A stretch of DNA of 64,000 nt from Luteirhabdus pelagi (GTDB lineage: Bacteria > Bacteroidota > Bacteroidia > Flavobacteriales > Flavobacteriaceae). Location: positions 1 to 64,000 of the forward strand of contig NZ_JAECMS010000003.1 of assembly GCF_016827595.1 (NCBI RefSeq). The letters run 5' to 3'. The position numbers and the translations under genes were made by a program. Below the pieces are notes generated by a model. That model worked only from the letters and a program-made list of their open reading frames with translations, did not search any database and had not been told where the DNA came from. This document shows, in pieces, positions 5,898 through 14,316 of this stretch. How positions within the stretch are numbered: position 1 is the stretch's first letter; each line of letters begins with the position of its first letter.

Positions 5898-7796
5898 TTA
5901 TAATAAGGTATACTGATTTCGGGCATTGACCGCAATTTTCTTGGCATCCAACAGCTTTCGTAATGTATGGACAACTTTCGCTTCTGCAAAGGTAGTTTTT
6001 TGTGAAAGTTCACGGGCATCCATATCCCTTTCTTCCAATAGGATTAGAATTTTTTCTGCAATAAGCTGCACTTCCCTTTTCTGAGGAATTTTCTGTTCTG
6101 GCGCACAGACCGAACAAATTCCGCAGGCTTCCGCATCTTCTTCACCAAAATAGGAGACCAACTGAACGCTTTTACAAACCGAATCATTCGTCACATACTG
6201 AAGCATGTCGGCTACTTGCTGCTTTTTTTTAGTATGCTGTTCCTTGATATACTTCGCCACGACATTTATGGTCCGATCGTCTTCTCTTGGCGTCAAAAAG
6301 GTAATGCTGGCATCGGTGGTACGAAGGTTTAGCTCGATGATACCATCCCGCTCTAATTGCTGCAATGCTTCGATGCAGAACGATACCGACTGGCCTGTTT
6401 TATTTGAAAGCAACTCCAAATCGACGGAGGAAGGCGTTTCAAAAATACCCCCATACATCCTAAGCAGCGTTTTTCCAACGACAGAAATATTCGCCTTGCC
6501 TTCAAAATAGCGAAGTACGGCATTGGATGGCACTACAAATTGCACGGTCGACGATCTTCCGAATTGTTGCGATAGTTGAATGATTCCCAATCGATCCAGT
6601 GTATTCAGACCATTATATGTTAATAAGGTATTTAGCGAATAGGTTTCACAAAATTTCGAGAAGTTGAAATTGTGCTCGGTAAATTCACCTTCACCATAGG
6701 AAATCTGAAAATAATTATTCAATTTTCGATATAGCTTCTTCACCTCTTTCACACTCGGCAAGGTATCAACAAAACGCTGTTTCACAAGATTTTTATCATA
6801 TTCTGAATACAATAGAAATGCTTGTGCATAATTTCCATCGCGACCCGCTCGACCCGCTTCCTGGAAATAGCTTTCCAAACTTTCTGGTAATTGAAAGTGA
6901 AACACATAGCGAACCTGAGGATGGTCAATTCCCATTCCAAACGCATTGGTAGCGACCATCACGGGAACCGAGCCCGAAAGCCATTGCTCCAATCGATCTT
7001 CTTTCTCCCTTCTCGGTAGGCCACCGTGAAAAAAAGTGCTCCGAATGCCCAATGTGTTAAGGTGATTGCTGGTATTTACCGTGGCTTTTCGACTGCGAAC
7101 ATAAATTATGGCAGCGCCCGGTTTCTGCTTTAGCAGTTTTTCAGCAAAGGCGAGTTTGTCTTCAATGATTTTTGTTCGGTAAGCAAGGTTGTCGCGGACA
7201 AACGATTTTTTAAAGACCTTTGGAAGTTCAAGTTGAAGTTGTTTCACCGTATCCTCCAATACGGCTGGTGTGGCCGTAGCGGTAAGCGCCATCATCGGGA
7301 CTAAAGGATGAAGCTCGCGTAGCACATGAATATTTCGGTAGGCCGGACGAAAATCGTTTCCCCATTGCGAAATACAGTGGGCTTCATCGATAGCGATTAA
7401 GGATACGGGCAGTTTTTCGATCCATTGCTGAACGATTTCTTGTTGTAGTCTTTCTGGTGAAAGGTATAGGAACTTGTATTTACCGTAAAGCGCGTTTTCT
7501 AATAAACGCTGAAGGTCGTTGGCCGCAATTCCTCCTGAAATATGGAGCGCCTTAATGCCTTTGTCCTGTAACGCTTTCACCTGATTTGCCATTAAGGCAA
7601 CCAAGGGCGAAACCACTATGCATATGCCTTCTTGGCAAAGTGTAGGCACCTGAAAGCAGATGGATTTTCCACCACCCGTAGGAAGTAGGGCTACCGTATC
7701 CTGTCCGTTCAGGACCGATTCGATGATATCTTCCTGTAAAGGGCGAAAATTCGGATATCCCCAATATTGCTCCAAGATGTTGATAGGACGTTCCAA
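5898..7796 (-). CDS. recQ: RecQ-family ATP-dependent DNA helicase
   Basis: A 632-aa superfamily 2 helicase acting 3' to 5' in recombination and fork repair. Visible motifs are Walker A LLPTGGGKS (38-46), DEAH (137-140) in AIDEAHCISQWGNDFRP, motif III MALTATATP, and motif VI QEAGRAGRDG. After the helicase core comes the Zn-binding region with a C-x(n)-CGICSVC cluster near residue 555-575 and a winged-helix-type RQC. The extreme C-terminus is a short helical segment rather than an obvious HRDC. The upstream P-loop NTPase gene ends 7 bp away, which suggests one transcript: NTPase, recQ, fmt. Confidence 0.95.
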   Translation of the reverse strand: MERPINILEQYWGYPNFRPLQEDIIESVLNGQDTVALLPTGGGKSICFQVPTLCQEGICIVVSPLVALMANQVKALQDKGIKALHISGGIAANDLQRLLENALYGKYKFLYLSPERLQQEIVQQWIEKLPVSLIAIDEAHCISQWGNDFRPAYRNIHVLRELHPLVPMMALTATATPAVLEDTVKQLQLELPKVFKKSFVRDNLAYRTKIIEDKLAFAEKLLKQKPGAAIIYVRSRKATVNTSNHLNTLGIRSTFFHGGLPRREKEDRLEQWLSGSVPVMVATNAFGMGIDHPQVRYVFHFQLPESLESYFQEAGRAGRDGNYAQAFLLYSEYDKNLVKQRFVDTLPSVKEVKKLYRKLNNYFQISYGEGEFTEHNFNFSKFCETYSLNTLLTYNGLNTLDRLGIIQLSQQFGRSSTVQFVVPSNAVLRYFEGKANISVVGKTLLRMYGGIFETPSSVDLELLSNKTGQSVSFCIEALQQLERDGIIELNLRTTDASITFLTPREDDRTINVVAKYIKEQHTKKKQQVADMLQYVTNDSVCKSVQLVSYFGEEDAEACGICSVCAPEQKIPQKREVQLIAEKILILLEERDMDARELSQKTTFAEAKVVHTLRKLLDAKKIAVNARNQYTLL

Positions 7797-7803
7797 CCGC
7801 GGT

Positions 7804-8337
7804 TTACAATTGATTTAGAATAAAGGTAGCCCTTTCCTGCAAAGTACCAATAGGAACATTGGTAATGGTATAGCCATATTTCTCATAGCCAGCTTGTAGA
7901 CATTCATAAATTTCGACTGCCTGTTCAAACGATTCGTACCGTTCGTTATCCTGGGTGTAGATCGCTTCCCACGGAGGAAGCACGAAAATTTGGTCGTAGC
8001 GATGGGCTTCACAAGTTTCGACAAAATACGAAGGGTAGTCGGTATTCTTGAAATCCATGTAAGCGGTAACATCCGGTAGCCCACGATCGTAGAAAAGATG
8101 ATCGCTATCATGTTCTTTCGCTTGATGAAATTGTAACAGTCTGCCTTCTAATAGCTTTTTGCTGAAGAGCACTGGATCGGTAAGGAAAAGCTGCTCAATT
8201 CCTTCCCGTTGGGCTTCTAAAATGACTTCTCTGGAAATTTCATGTAAACAGGGGTGACCAGCATCTTCCAACTTCTGAATAAGAGAGGTTTTTCCCGAAC
8301 CAGGGCCTCCTGTTATAACGATTCGTTTGGTATTCAA
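7804..8337 (-). CDS. P-loop NTPase of the AAA_28 / NadR-like type
   Basis: A 177-aa protein with Walker A GGPGSGKT (10-17), the motif HEISREVI (about 32-39), a Walker-B-like segment DHLFYDRGLPDVTAY (about 79-93) and a lid-like region HRYDQIFVLPPWEAIY. This layout is that of the small NadR/Ttd14-like ATPases and nucleotide or nucleoside kinases. The substrate is not evident. It starts 86 bp from the divergent DUF493 start and heads the NTPase-recQ-fmt run. Confidence 0.8.
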   Translation of the reverse strand: MNTKRIVITGGPGSGKTSLIQKLEDAGHPCLHEISREVILEAQREGIEQLFLTDPVLFSKKLLEGRLLQFHQAKEHDSDHLFYDRGLPDVTAYMDFKNTDYPSYFVETCEAHRYDQIFVLPPWEAIYTQDNERYESFEQAVEIYECLQAGYEKYGYTITNVPIGTLQERATFILNQL

Positions 8338-8388
8338 TAGGAATGGTTTTTGGACAAATTTCGGAAAATAACATCACAGCGAAAAGTG

Positions 8389-8396
8389 TATCTTTG
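8389..8396 (+). promoter_or_regulatory. -7 element TATCTTTG of the DUF493 gene
   Basis: A perfect TAnnTTTG box 28 bp before ATG 8424. It falls inside the longer open frame that begins at 8343 and therefore favours the downstream start. No convincing -33 TTG was found. Confidence 0.6.
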
Positions 8397-8423
8397 TGGC
8401 TGCTGTGTGAAAAGGAAAAATAT

Positions 8424-8717
8424 ATGACTCAAAAAGATAAAAAAACGGAAGAATTTTACGCTCGTCTTCGAGAGCAATTGGAGCAGGATACTACGTGGCC
8501 ATCGCAATATATGTATAAGTTTATCGTTCCTAGTGAACTCGATAAAATAGCAGAAGTAGAAGCTGCTTTCGATGGTACTGATGCATTGATTAAAACGCGG
8601 GACTCCTCAAAAGGAACCTACACCAGCGTTTCCATTCGCGTTACCATGGATTCGCCCGATGCGGTGATTCAGAAATATCTTGAAGTTTCCGATATCGAGG
8701 GGATCATTTCCCTTTAA
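8424..8717 (+). CDS. DUF493 family protein (YbeD-like)
   Basis: A 97-aa protein of the DUF493/YbeD fold, a small ferredoxin-like alpha/beta domain resembling ACT regulatory domains. Characteristic stretches are WPSQYMYKFIVPSELDKIAE, the SSKGTYTSVSIRV strand and the C-terminal MDSPDAVIQKYLEV. The frame is open from 8343, but the family starts near MTQKDKK and the -7 box at 8389 lies inside that extension, so I take ATG 8424. Function is unknown. It is followed 50 bp later by DUF4290 and then murA, likely one unit. Confidence 0.88.
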   Translation: MTQKDKKTEEFYARLREQLEQDTTWPSQYMYKFIVPSELDKIAEVEAAFDGTDALIKTRDSSKGTYTSVSIRVTMDSPDAVIQKYLEVSDIEGIISL

Positions 8718-8767
8718 TTTTAGTATTTTGCAAGCTACTGAACGAATTTTTTAAATCCCATATAATT

Positions 8768-9394
8768 TTGGTTGATAATTTAGAATATAACAGCGATCGT
8801 CCACAGCTGATCATTCCCGAATACGGACGACACATTCAGAAAATGGTGGAACAAACGGTCGAGATCGAAGACCGTGAAGAACGCAACAAGAACGCAAAAA
8901 GCATTATCGCGGTTATGGGTAACCTGAATCCGCACCTTCGCGATGTTCCCGATTTTCAACATAAGTTATGGGACCAGTTAATTATCATGTCCGATTTCAA
9001 ATTGGACGTCGATGCTCCTTTCCCAAAACCTTCAAGAGAAGAGCTGAGTGAACGACCCGATCCGCTTCAATACCCTCAGAACTATCCTAAGTATCGTTTC
9101 TACGGAAATAATATAAAGCGTATGATCGATGTGGCGAATAGTTGGGAAGAAGGTGATAAAAAAGAAGGATTGATTCTTACGATCGCCAATCATATGAAGA
9201 AGTGCTACCTTAATTGGAATCGTGATACGGTTGAAGATAAGGTGATTTTTGACCATTTATTCGAATTGTCGGATGGGAAAATTAACCTAAAGGGTGCCGA
9301 TGAAGACTTATCTGAAGCAAAGGATCTAGTAAAAAATAAAAAGCGCTACAAGAAGAAGCATCATAAAGGCGGTCGAGGCCGCAAGCGCAACTAA
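8768..9394 (+). CDS. DUF4290 family protein
   Basis: A 208-aa Bacteroidota-specific protein. The N-terminus LEYNSDRPQLIIPEYGRHIQ and the central EDREERNKNAKSIIAVMGNL are family signatures. The C-terminal 20 residues are extremely basic (KNKKRYKKKHHKGG and so on), which suggests nucleic-acid or ribosome contact; that is inference. No ATG precedes the conserved N-terminus in frame, so a TTG start at 8768 (TTG GTT GAT AAT) is the best choice. It precedes murA by 17 bp and is probably translated from the same mRNA. Confidence 0.85.
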   Translation: MVDNLEYNSDRPQLIIPEYGRHIQKMVEQTVEIEDREERNKNAKSIIAVMGNLNPHLRDVPDFQHKLWDQLIIMSDFKLDVDAPFPKPSREELSERPDPLQYPQNYPKYRFYGNNIKRMIDVANSWEEGDKKEGLILTIANHMKKCYLNWNRDTVEDKVIFDHLFELSDGKINLKGADEDLSEAKDLVKNKKRYKKKHHKGGRGRKRN

Positions 9395-9411
9395 ACTTTC
9401 CGAATACATTT

Positions 9412-10722
9412 ATGGCAACATTTCAAATTGAAGGAGGGCACAAGCTCAAAGGGGAAATCCATCCCCAGGGAGCCAAAAACGAGGCCCTTCAAATTCTCTG
9501 TGCAGTATTGTTAACCGACCAGGAGGTCACTATCGATAACATTCCAGATATCCGGGATGTTAATAAACTGATTCAGATTCTTGGCAACCTCGGTGTTACG
9601 ATTCGTAAATTAGGCAAAGGACATTATTCCTTTAGGGCTGATAATCTGCAGCTTTCCTATCTAGAATCGGAACTCTTTAAACAGGAGGGAAGCTCCCTTC
9701 GAGGATCCATTATGATTGTTGGTCCCTTACTAGCACGATTCGGAAAAGGATATATTCCAAGACCGGGTGGTGATAAAATTGGACGACGACGACTGGATAC
9801 CCACTTTGAAGGATTTATAAAACTTGGCGCTGAGTTCCGATATAATAAGGAAGAACGTTTTTATGGGGTGGAAGCTCCCGATGGACTTACCGGAACGTAT
9901 ATGTTATTGGATCAGGCTTCGGTAACGGGAACGGCCAATATCGTAATGGCAGCGGTACTTGCGAAAGGAACTACTACGGTTTATAATGCAGCCTGCGAGC
10001 CCTATCTTCAGCAGTTATGCAATATGCTGAATGCTATGGGTGCAAAAATTTCAGGGGTTGGTTCCAATTTACTGACCATTGAAGGTGTTGAAAGTCTTGG
10101 AGGTTGTAAACACCGCATTTTACCTGATATGATCGAAATCGGGTCATGGATCGGATTGGCAGCGATGACGCAGAGCGAACTGACCATCAAAAATGTGAGT
10201 TGGGAGAATCTAGGCTTAATTCCAGATACGTTTCGAAAATTGGGAATTACCCTCGAGAAGAAAGGCGATGATATCTATATCCCAGCACAGGATGAATATG
10301 AAATTCAGGGCTATATCGACGGTTCCATTCTTACTGTAGCCGATGCGCCTTGGCCAGGATTTACGCCAGATTTATTAAGTATTGTTCTGGTAGTGTGTAC
10401 CCAAGCGAAGGGAAGCGTATTGATACATCAAAAAATGTTTGAAAGCCGTTTATTCTTTGTCGATAAGCTAATCGATATGGGTGCGAAGATTATCTTGTGT
10501 GACCCACACCGTGCGACGGTCATCGGGCATAATTTCAAATCTACCTTGAAGGCCACGACTATGGTGTCACCCGATATTCGGGCAGGGATCAGTTTGTTGA
10601 TTGCGGCACTTTCAGCAAAAGGAACGAGTACGATTCATAATATTGAACAAATCGATCGTGGGTATGAGAATATCGATGAACGATTGCGAAAGATAGGGGC
10701 GAAGATTACACGAATGGATTGA
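9412..10722 (+). CDS. murA: UDP-N-acetylglucosamine 1-carboxyvinyltransferase
   Basis: A 436-aa enzyme for the first committed step of peptidoglycan synthesis: enolpyruvyl transfer from PEP to UDP-GlcNAc in the cytoplasm. The double inside-out alpha/beta barrel begins with GAKNEALQ (20-27; Lys22/Asn23 substrate contacts). The catalytic loop reads RPGGDKIGRRR (117-127), so the PEP-reactive Cys of most MurAs is Asp121. The C-terminal half carries SPDIRAGISLLIAAL and the conserved GYENIDERL. Asp at this position is known to preserve activity and to prevent covalent fosfomycin capture. A strong terminator follows. Confidence 0.97.
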   Translation: MATFQIEGGHKLKGEIHPQGAKNEALQILCAVLLTDQEVTIDNIPDIRDVNKLIQILGNLGVTIRKLGKGHYSFRADNLQLSYLESELFKQEGSSLRGSIMIVGPLLARFGKGYIPRPGGDKIGRRRLDTHFEGFIKLGAEFRYNKEERFYGVEAPDGLTGTYMLLDQASVTGTANIVMAAVLAKGTTTVYNAACEPYLQQLCNMLNAMGAKISGVGSNLLTIEGVESLGGCKHRILPDMIEIGSWIGLAAMTQSELTIKNVSWENLGLIPDTFRKLGITLEKKGDDIYIPAQDEYEIQGYIDGSILTVADAPWPGFTPDLLSIVLVVCTQAKGSVLIHQKMFESRLFFVDKLIDMGAKIILCDPHRATVIGHNFKSTLKATTMVSPDIRAGISLLIAALSAKGTSTIHNIEQIDRGYENIDERLRKIGAKITRMD

Positions 10723-10748
10723 TGCCTCAACCTAAAGAAAAAGAAAAA

Positions 10749-10775
10749 AGCCTCGAGAAACCGAGGCTTTTTTTA
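10749..10775 (+). terminator. Bidirectional terminator after murA
   Basis: AGCCTCG (10749-10755) pairs with CGAGGCT (10762-10768), flanked by A runs to the left and T runs to the right. It can serve both murA and the convergent minus-strand gene ending at 10776. Confidence 0.9.
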
Positions 10776-11363
10776 TTATGCTTTTCTGTTTTTGTTGATC
10801 TCGTCCTGAAGTTTACGACGGATTTTCTGTTCGCGTTCCAACGTTTTCTGACGGTGGGTTTCGAACTCGATTTCGGTTTCTGCCAACTTCAACTGAGCGG
10901 CTTTAGTAACCTTGTGGCTGTTCTTGAACTTGTAGGCAAGAAATCCAATTCCTAATACCAGAATTAGGATGATTGTCCACATAATGGCATTGTAGGTAGA
11001 TTTTTCAGTTAATACCCCAAGAATTTCAATACCATTCTCCTTTTCTCTGGATAGGGATAAATCTTCTTGGGTTGTTTGGAGCTCTTCCGTTAGCGAATTG
11101 ATTTCATTCTTTTGGGAATCGATTTCCTGTTGGCGACTTTCAATTTTGCTTTCTAGGGAAGAAACGGTGTCTAGAATGTTTTTTCGAAGTTCGTTGATCT
11201 TGTACTTCTTAATTACTTTATACTCTTGATAGTCGTTGGATTCATCGATAACATCGGTAAACTGACCTTCAAGGGTGTTGTCTGTTTGTTGTACCGTTTC
11301 CTGAGCCGAAAGGTGTAAAACGGCTAAAAGTAAGAAAGAGAGAAAGATGGTTGTTTTCCTCAT
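10776..11363 (-). CDS. Secreted-anchored coiled-coil membrane protein
   Basis: A 195-aa protein with an N-terminal signal-like segment (TTIFLSFLLLAVLHLSAQ, about 4-21), an acidic spacer, a long heptad-rich coiled coil (about 60-110, EQ/KE-rich), one transmembrane helix (about 128-147, TIILILVLGIGFLAYKF) and a basic, helical cytoplasmic tail ending KNRKA. I recall flavobacterial relatives being labelled tRNA (guanine-N1)-methyltransferase in databases; nothing here supports a methyltransferase. Function unknown. It stands alone and converges on murA. Confidence 0.75.
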   Translation of the reverse strand: MRKTTIFLSFLLLAVLHLSAQETVQQTDNTLEGQFTDVIDESNDYQEYKVIKKYKINELRKNILDTVSSLESKIESRQQEIDSQKNEINSLTEELQTTQEDLSLSREKENGIEILGVLTEKSTYNAIMWTIILILVLGIGFLAYKFKNSHKVTKAAQLKLAETEIEFETHRQKTLEREQKIRRKLQDEINKNRKA

Positions 11364-11455
11364 GGGTGCTTTTTATTAGGTTTGTCTCGCTAAGTTAACA
11401 CCGCAAGAGTAGAAAAATTGTAGTAGAAAAACCAATTTTTACCGCTAATTACATT

Positions 11456-11698
11456 TTATTTAACAAGACATTCTGCTTCGCAATAGCTGAATGCCAATGC
11501 TCCAGAAGGACATTTCTGCACTTGCTGAACGATCATTTCAGTTGGAGCCGCATCTAAATCGATCCAAGGAATAACAGAAGTACGAAAGACTTCCGACAAT
11601 CCTTTGGCGCATTTTTCAGCATGAATACAGCGTTTGGGCTCGTAGGTTACGGTGATTTCACCATTGGTGAATTCAGTTGCAAGAGTTTCCATAAGCAT
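11456..11698 (-). CDS. Small 4Fe-4S mono-cluster (Fer4_19-like) protein
   Basis: About 80 aa. Core motif YEPKRCIHAEKCAKGLSEVF, then PWIDLDAA, then VQKCPSGALAF, the layout of the divergent mono-cluster ferredoxin family (Fer4_19). Two extra cysteines follow near the C-terminus (SYCEAEC). It would carry electrons or sense redox state. The frame extends to a GTG at 11719, but ATG 11698 (or 11692) gives the shorter expected N-terminus. It lies just downstream of the photolyase gene on the same strand, across an 80-bp gap containing a direct repeat, so it may be separately controlled. Confidence 0.75.
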   Translation of the reverse strand: MLMETLATEFTNGEITVTYEPKRCIHAEKCAKGLSEVFRTSVIPWIDLDAAPTEMIVQQVQKCPSGALAFSYCEAECLVK

Positions 11699-11740
11699 AA
11701 ATTTGGGGGTTATGGTCACGGTTATTTTTTGTCAATTACA

Positions 11741-11770
11741 TCGATAAATATATAGTATTTTTCGATAAAT
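11741..11770. promoter_or_regulatory. TCGATAAAT direct repeat, 21-bp spacing
   Basis: TCGATAAAT occurs at 11741-11749 and 11762-11770, two helical turns apart, between the photolyase stop and the ferredoxin-like gene. It is a candidate operator; the binding protein is unknown. Confidence 0.35.
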
Positions 11771-11801
11771 GAACTATTTTAAGGAAAAATCTGACTAAAA
11801 T

Positions 11802-13106
11802 TTAGCCAACAGCAGATTTGTATGTATCCAACGCACGTTCCCGTGCTTCCTTATGATCGACCATCTTTTCGGGATAGTCGTCGGTGCCGTATTCCGGAAC
11901 CCATTCGTTAATATATTTCTTGTCTTTGTCGAATTTATCAATCTGCGTGGTCGGATTGAATATTCTAAAATAAGGAGCGGCATCTACACCGCTTCCAGCG
12001 GCCCATTGCCAATTCCCAACATTACTGGATTGTTCATAATCCAATAGTTTCTCAGCAAAATAGGCTTCCCCCCAACGCCAATCGATCAATAAATGTTTAC
12101 ATAAAAAGCTGGCTACCACCATTCTGACACGATTGTGCATATAGCCGCTCTTGTTTAATTGTCGCATACCAGCATCTACCATTGGGTAGCCGGTTTCACC
12201 TTTTTTCCACTTTTCAAATTCCTTTTTGTTGTTTCGCCATTCGACGCGATCGTATTTCTTTCTAAAGGCATTTTCGACCGTTTCAGGAAAGTGCCATAAA
12301 ATCTGCATAAAGAATTCACGCCAAATCAATTCTTCCCAAAAAGTTTCATTTTTTGCATCGATTGCCTTCTTCACCATTTTACGTACACTAACCGTTCCAA
12401 AACGAAGGTGCGTCCCTAATCGACTCGTACCTTCTTCCGCAGGGAAATTACGCGTACTTTCATATTCCTGAATCGTAGTAGGAGTGACGTCATATTCAGG
12501 TACTTCAATGGAAGATCGCTTAAAACCCATATCGGACAGCGACAAATTTGGTAAGCGCGAATGCTGTAGCAAATTGTCCATGTGCTGACTTGTATAGTAT
12601 ATCTTCAAATGTTTGTCGGCATCGAAAGCATCCTTCCACTTCTTCATATACGGCGTATACACCACATACGGATCGCCATCATCCTTCACCACTTCATCTT
12701 TTTCAAAAATTACCTGGTCCTTGTAGGTATAGAACCCAATTTCTTTTTCTTTCAGAAAAGATTCAATTTCCTCGTCACGCTTCTTGGCATAGGGTTCATA
12801 ATCATGGTTGGTAATAACATTCTGGACATTGAAATCGGAACAGATTTGCTTAAACGCTTGTTTTGGGGTGGAATGATACAGCGCAATACTGCTTCCTTCC
12901 TCTTGAAGCGAATTCCGCATTTTCTGAAGTTCATCATAAATGAAAGTTACCCTTGCATCATCCTCGGGTAGTTCATCTAAAATTTCCTTGTCAAAGATGA
13001 AGACAGGCAGCACCGGGTGTTTGCCATGTAAGGCTTTATAAAAGCCAACATTATCATCTAACCGAAGGTCTCTACGAAACCAAAATACGTTTACCCTATC
13101 TGCCAT
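11802..13106 (-). CDS. phrB: Deoxyribodipyrimidine photolyase (class I type)
   Basis: A 434-aa light-driven repair enzyme that splits cyclobutane pyrimidine dimers using FADH-. The N-terminal antenna-binding Rossmann domain begins VNVFWFRRDLRLDDN. The C-terminal FAD domain contains WEELIWREFFMQILWHFP, GYPMVDAGMRQL, GYMHNRVRM, DWRWGEAYFAEKL and the core motif SNVGNWQWAAGSGVDAAPYF. Trp residues consistent with the electron-transfer chain are present in the DWRWGE and NWQW segments. Length is slightly short of E. coli PhrB but all core motifs are there. The SDR gene ends 3 bp before its start, so the two are probably co-transcribed. Confidence 0.95.
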   Translation of the reverse strand: MADRVNVFWFRRDLRLDDNVGFYKALHGKHPVLPVFIFDKEILDELPEDDARVTFIYDELQKMRNSLQEEGSSIALYHSTPKQAFKQICSDFNVQNVITNHDYEPYAKKRDEEIESFLKEKEIGFYTYKDQVIFEKDEVVKDDGDPYVVYTPYMKKWKDAFDADKHLKIYYTSQHMDNLLQHSRLPNLSLSDMGFKRSSIEVPEYDVTPTTIQEYESTRNFPAEEGTSRLGTHLRFGTVSVRKMVKKAIDAKNETFWEELIWREFFMQILWHFPETVENAFRKKYDRVEWRNNKKEFEKWKKGETGYPMVDAGMRQLNKSGYMHNRVRMVVASFLCKHLLIDWRWGEAYFAEKLLDYEQSSNVGNWQWAAGSGVDAAPYFRIFNPTTQIDKFDKDKKYINEWVPEYGTDDYPEKMVDHKEARERALDTYKSAVG

Positions 13107-13109
13107 TGT

Positions 13110-13805
13110 TTATTGAAGATTTAGGGTTGAAAGTCCGCCATCTACTCCTAGAACTTGTCCTGTCATCCAACTGGAATCGTCGGAAAGCAAGAAGGTTGCC
13201 ATGGCTGCGATGTCGTTTGTTGTGCCTACGCGTTTCAGCGGATGGCGTTCTGCCATCTTTTCTTTTTTTGAATCGTTCGACAATAACTTTGAAGCCAAGG
13301 GCGAATCGGTAAGGGAAGGAGCGATAACATTCACCCGAAAATTAGGAGCATACTCCGCTGCCAATGATTTTGCAAAACCTTCAATGGCACCTTTTGCAGC
13401 AGCTACACTCGTATGAAACGGCATTCCAACCTTCACGGCTACCGTACTGAAGAAAACAAGGCTTGGGGTTTCCGCATTCTTCAGGTTGGGTAACACTCCA
13501 TGAACACTTTTCACCAAGCCCATAAAATTCAATTGCATATCTTCCTGAAACGTTTCAGGCGTCATCATCTTAAAAGGCTTCAGATTAATGCTACCTGGGC
13601 AATAGACCAAACCATGAATGGTGTCGGGGAGATCCAATGCTGAAATATCATCTTCCATAGCATCAAATTCAAGATGCTTGCAGCCTTCAGGAATTTCTTC
13701 CTTCGATCGTGAAGCGATGTACACGTTATTGTTTTCGGCTAATTTTTTTGAAATAGCAGCTCCAATTCCGTAGGAACCACCAATCAATACGATATTCTTC
13801 TCCAT
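13110..13805 (-). CDS. Short-chain dehydrogenase-like protein lacking catalytic Tyr
   Basis: A 231-aa Rossmann protein of the SDR superfamily. The NAD(P)-binding turn GGSYGIG (9-15), the YCPGSI segment standing in for NNAG, Ser120 (VFFSTVAV) and Lys138 (SVAAAKGA) are visible. The YxxxK tyrosine is not: the position four before Lys138 is Val134. It ends with the typical DDSSWMTGQVLGVDGG. It may be catalytically altered or bind the dinucleotide without reducing. It lies between the SRPBCC and photolyase genes, an arrangement I recall from other flavobacterial photolyase loci. Confidence 0.85.
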   Translation of the reverse strand: MEKNIVLIGGSYGIGAAISKKLAENNNVYIASRSKEEIPEGCKHLEFDAMEDDISALDLPDTIHGLVYCPGSINLKPFKMMTPETFQEDMQLNFMGLVKSVHGVLPNLKNAETPSLVFFSTVAVKVGMPFHTSVAAAKGAIEGFAKSLAAEYAPNFRVNVIAPSLTDSPLASKLLSNDSKKEKMAERHPLKRVGTTNDIAAMATFLLSDDSSWMTGQVLGVDGGLSTLNLQ

Positions 13806-13827
13806 AATTTTTTAATTCTTTGGACGG

Positions 13828-14301
13828 CTATGCTGTTTCCGGATATTCGCCGAAGAGTTCTATCAATTTCTTCTGACGATATTCGAAAATTTCCTCAAGC
13901 TTCGGTCGCACGAGAAAGGGATGCATCCATTGGCCAAGGAATCCCATCGGTACCTTGTAGTGAATCAAGTCTTCCATAAGCACACCACCTTCAATTTCCT
14001 GTAGAAAATGCTTGTGGTGCCATAAAGAGTAGGGACCGAATCGTTGTTCATCAACAAAATAGTCATTTTCCTTAACATGCGTGATTTCGGTTACCCAACG
14101 ATTCTTGATATTCAAGATTGGGGTAACGATATACTCAATAATTTGACCTGGATACATATTACGATCAGCACCCGATTGAATATGGAAACCCATATAATCA
14201 GGCGTGATGACTTTCAGGTTTTTTGGATCCGAAAGAAACTGCCACGCTTCTTGTTTTGAAATAGGTAATTTCTGAGTAGCGTGTAGTGTATAAATTTTCA
14301 T
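13828..14301 (-). CDS. SRPBCC (Bet v1-like) protein of the photolyase cluster
   Basis: A 157-aa START/SRPBCC-fold protein. The N-terminus MKIYTLHATQKLPISKQEAW leads into FLSDPKNLKVITPDYM, and later HKHFLQEIEGGVLMEDLIHYK forms the central strands; the C-terminal helix (FEYRQKKLIELF) closes the cavity. Relatives are often labelled cell division inhibitor; I see no basis for that in the sequence. An in-frame ATG lies three codons upstream (14310), but MKIYTLH matches the family start. It lies 22 bp upstream of the SDR gene and 15 bp downstream of a tiny Arg-rich ORF. Confidence 0.82.
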   Translation of the reverse strand: MKIYTLHATQKLPISKQEAWQFLSDPKNLKVITPDYMGFHIQSGADRNMYPGQIIEYIVTPILNIKNRWVTEITHVKENDYFVDEQRFGPYSLWHHKHFLQEIEGGVLMEDLIHYKVPMGFLGQWMHPFLVRPKLEEIFEYRQKKLIELFGEYPETA

Positions 14302-14316
14302 AGGCGGCACGAAAGG

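Noticed and set aside
8343-8423. N-terminal extension of the DUF493 protein
   Set aside because: The -7 box at 8389-8396 falls inside it and the family starts at 8424.
10776-11363. tRNA (guanine-N1)-methyltransferase
   Set aside because: No SPOUT or SAM motif is seen; the protein is a signal peptide, coiled coil and TM helix.
12582-12971. A 129-codon plus-strand frame inside photolyase
   Set aside because: It is antisense to the strongly conserved photolyase frame and has no known motif or promoter.
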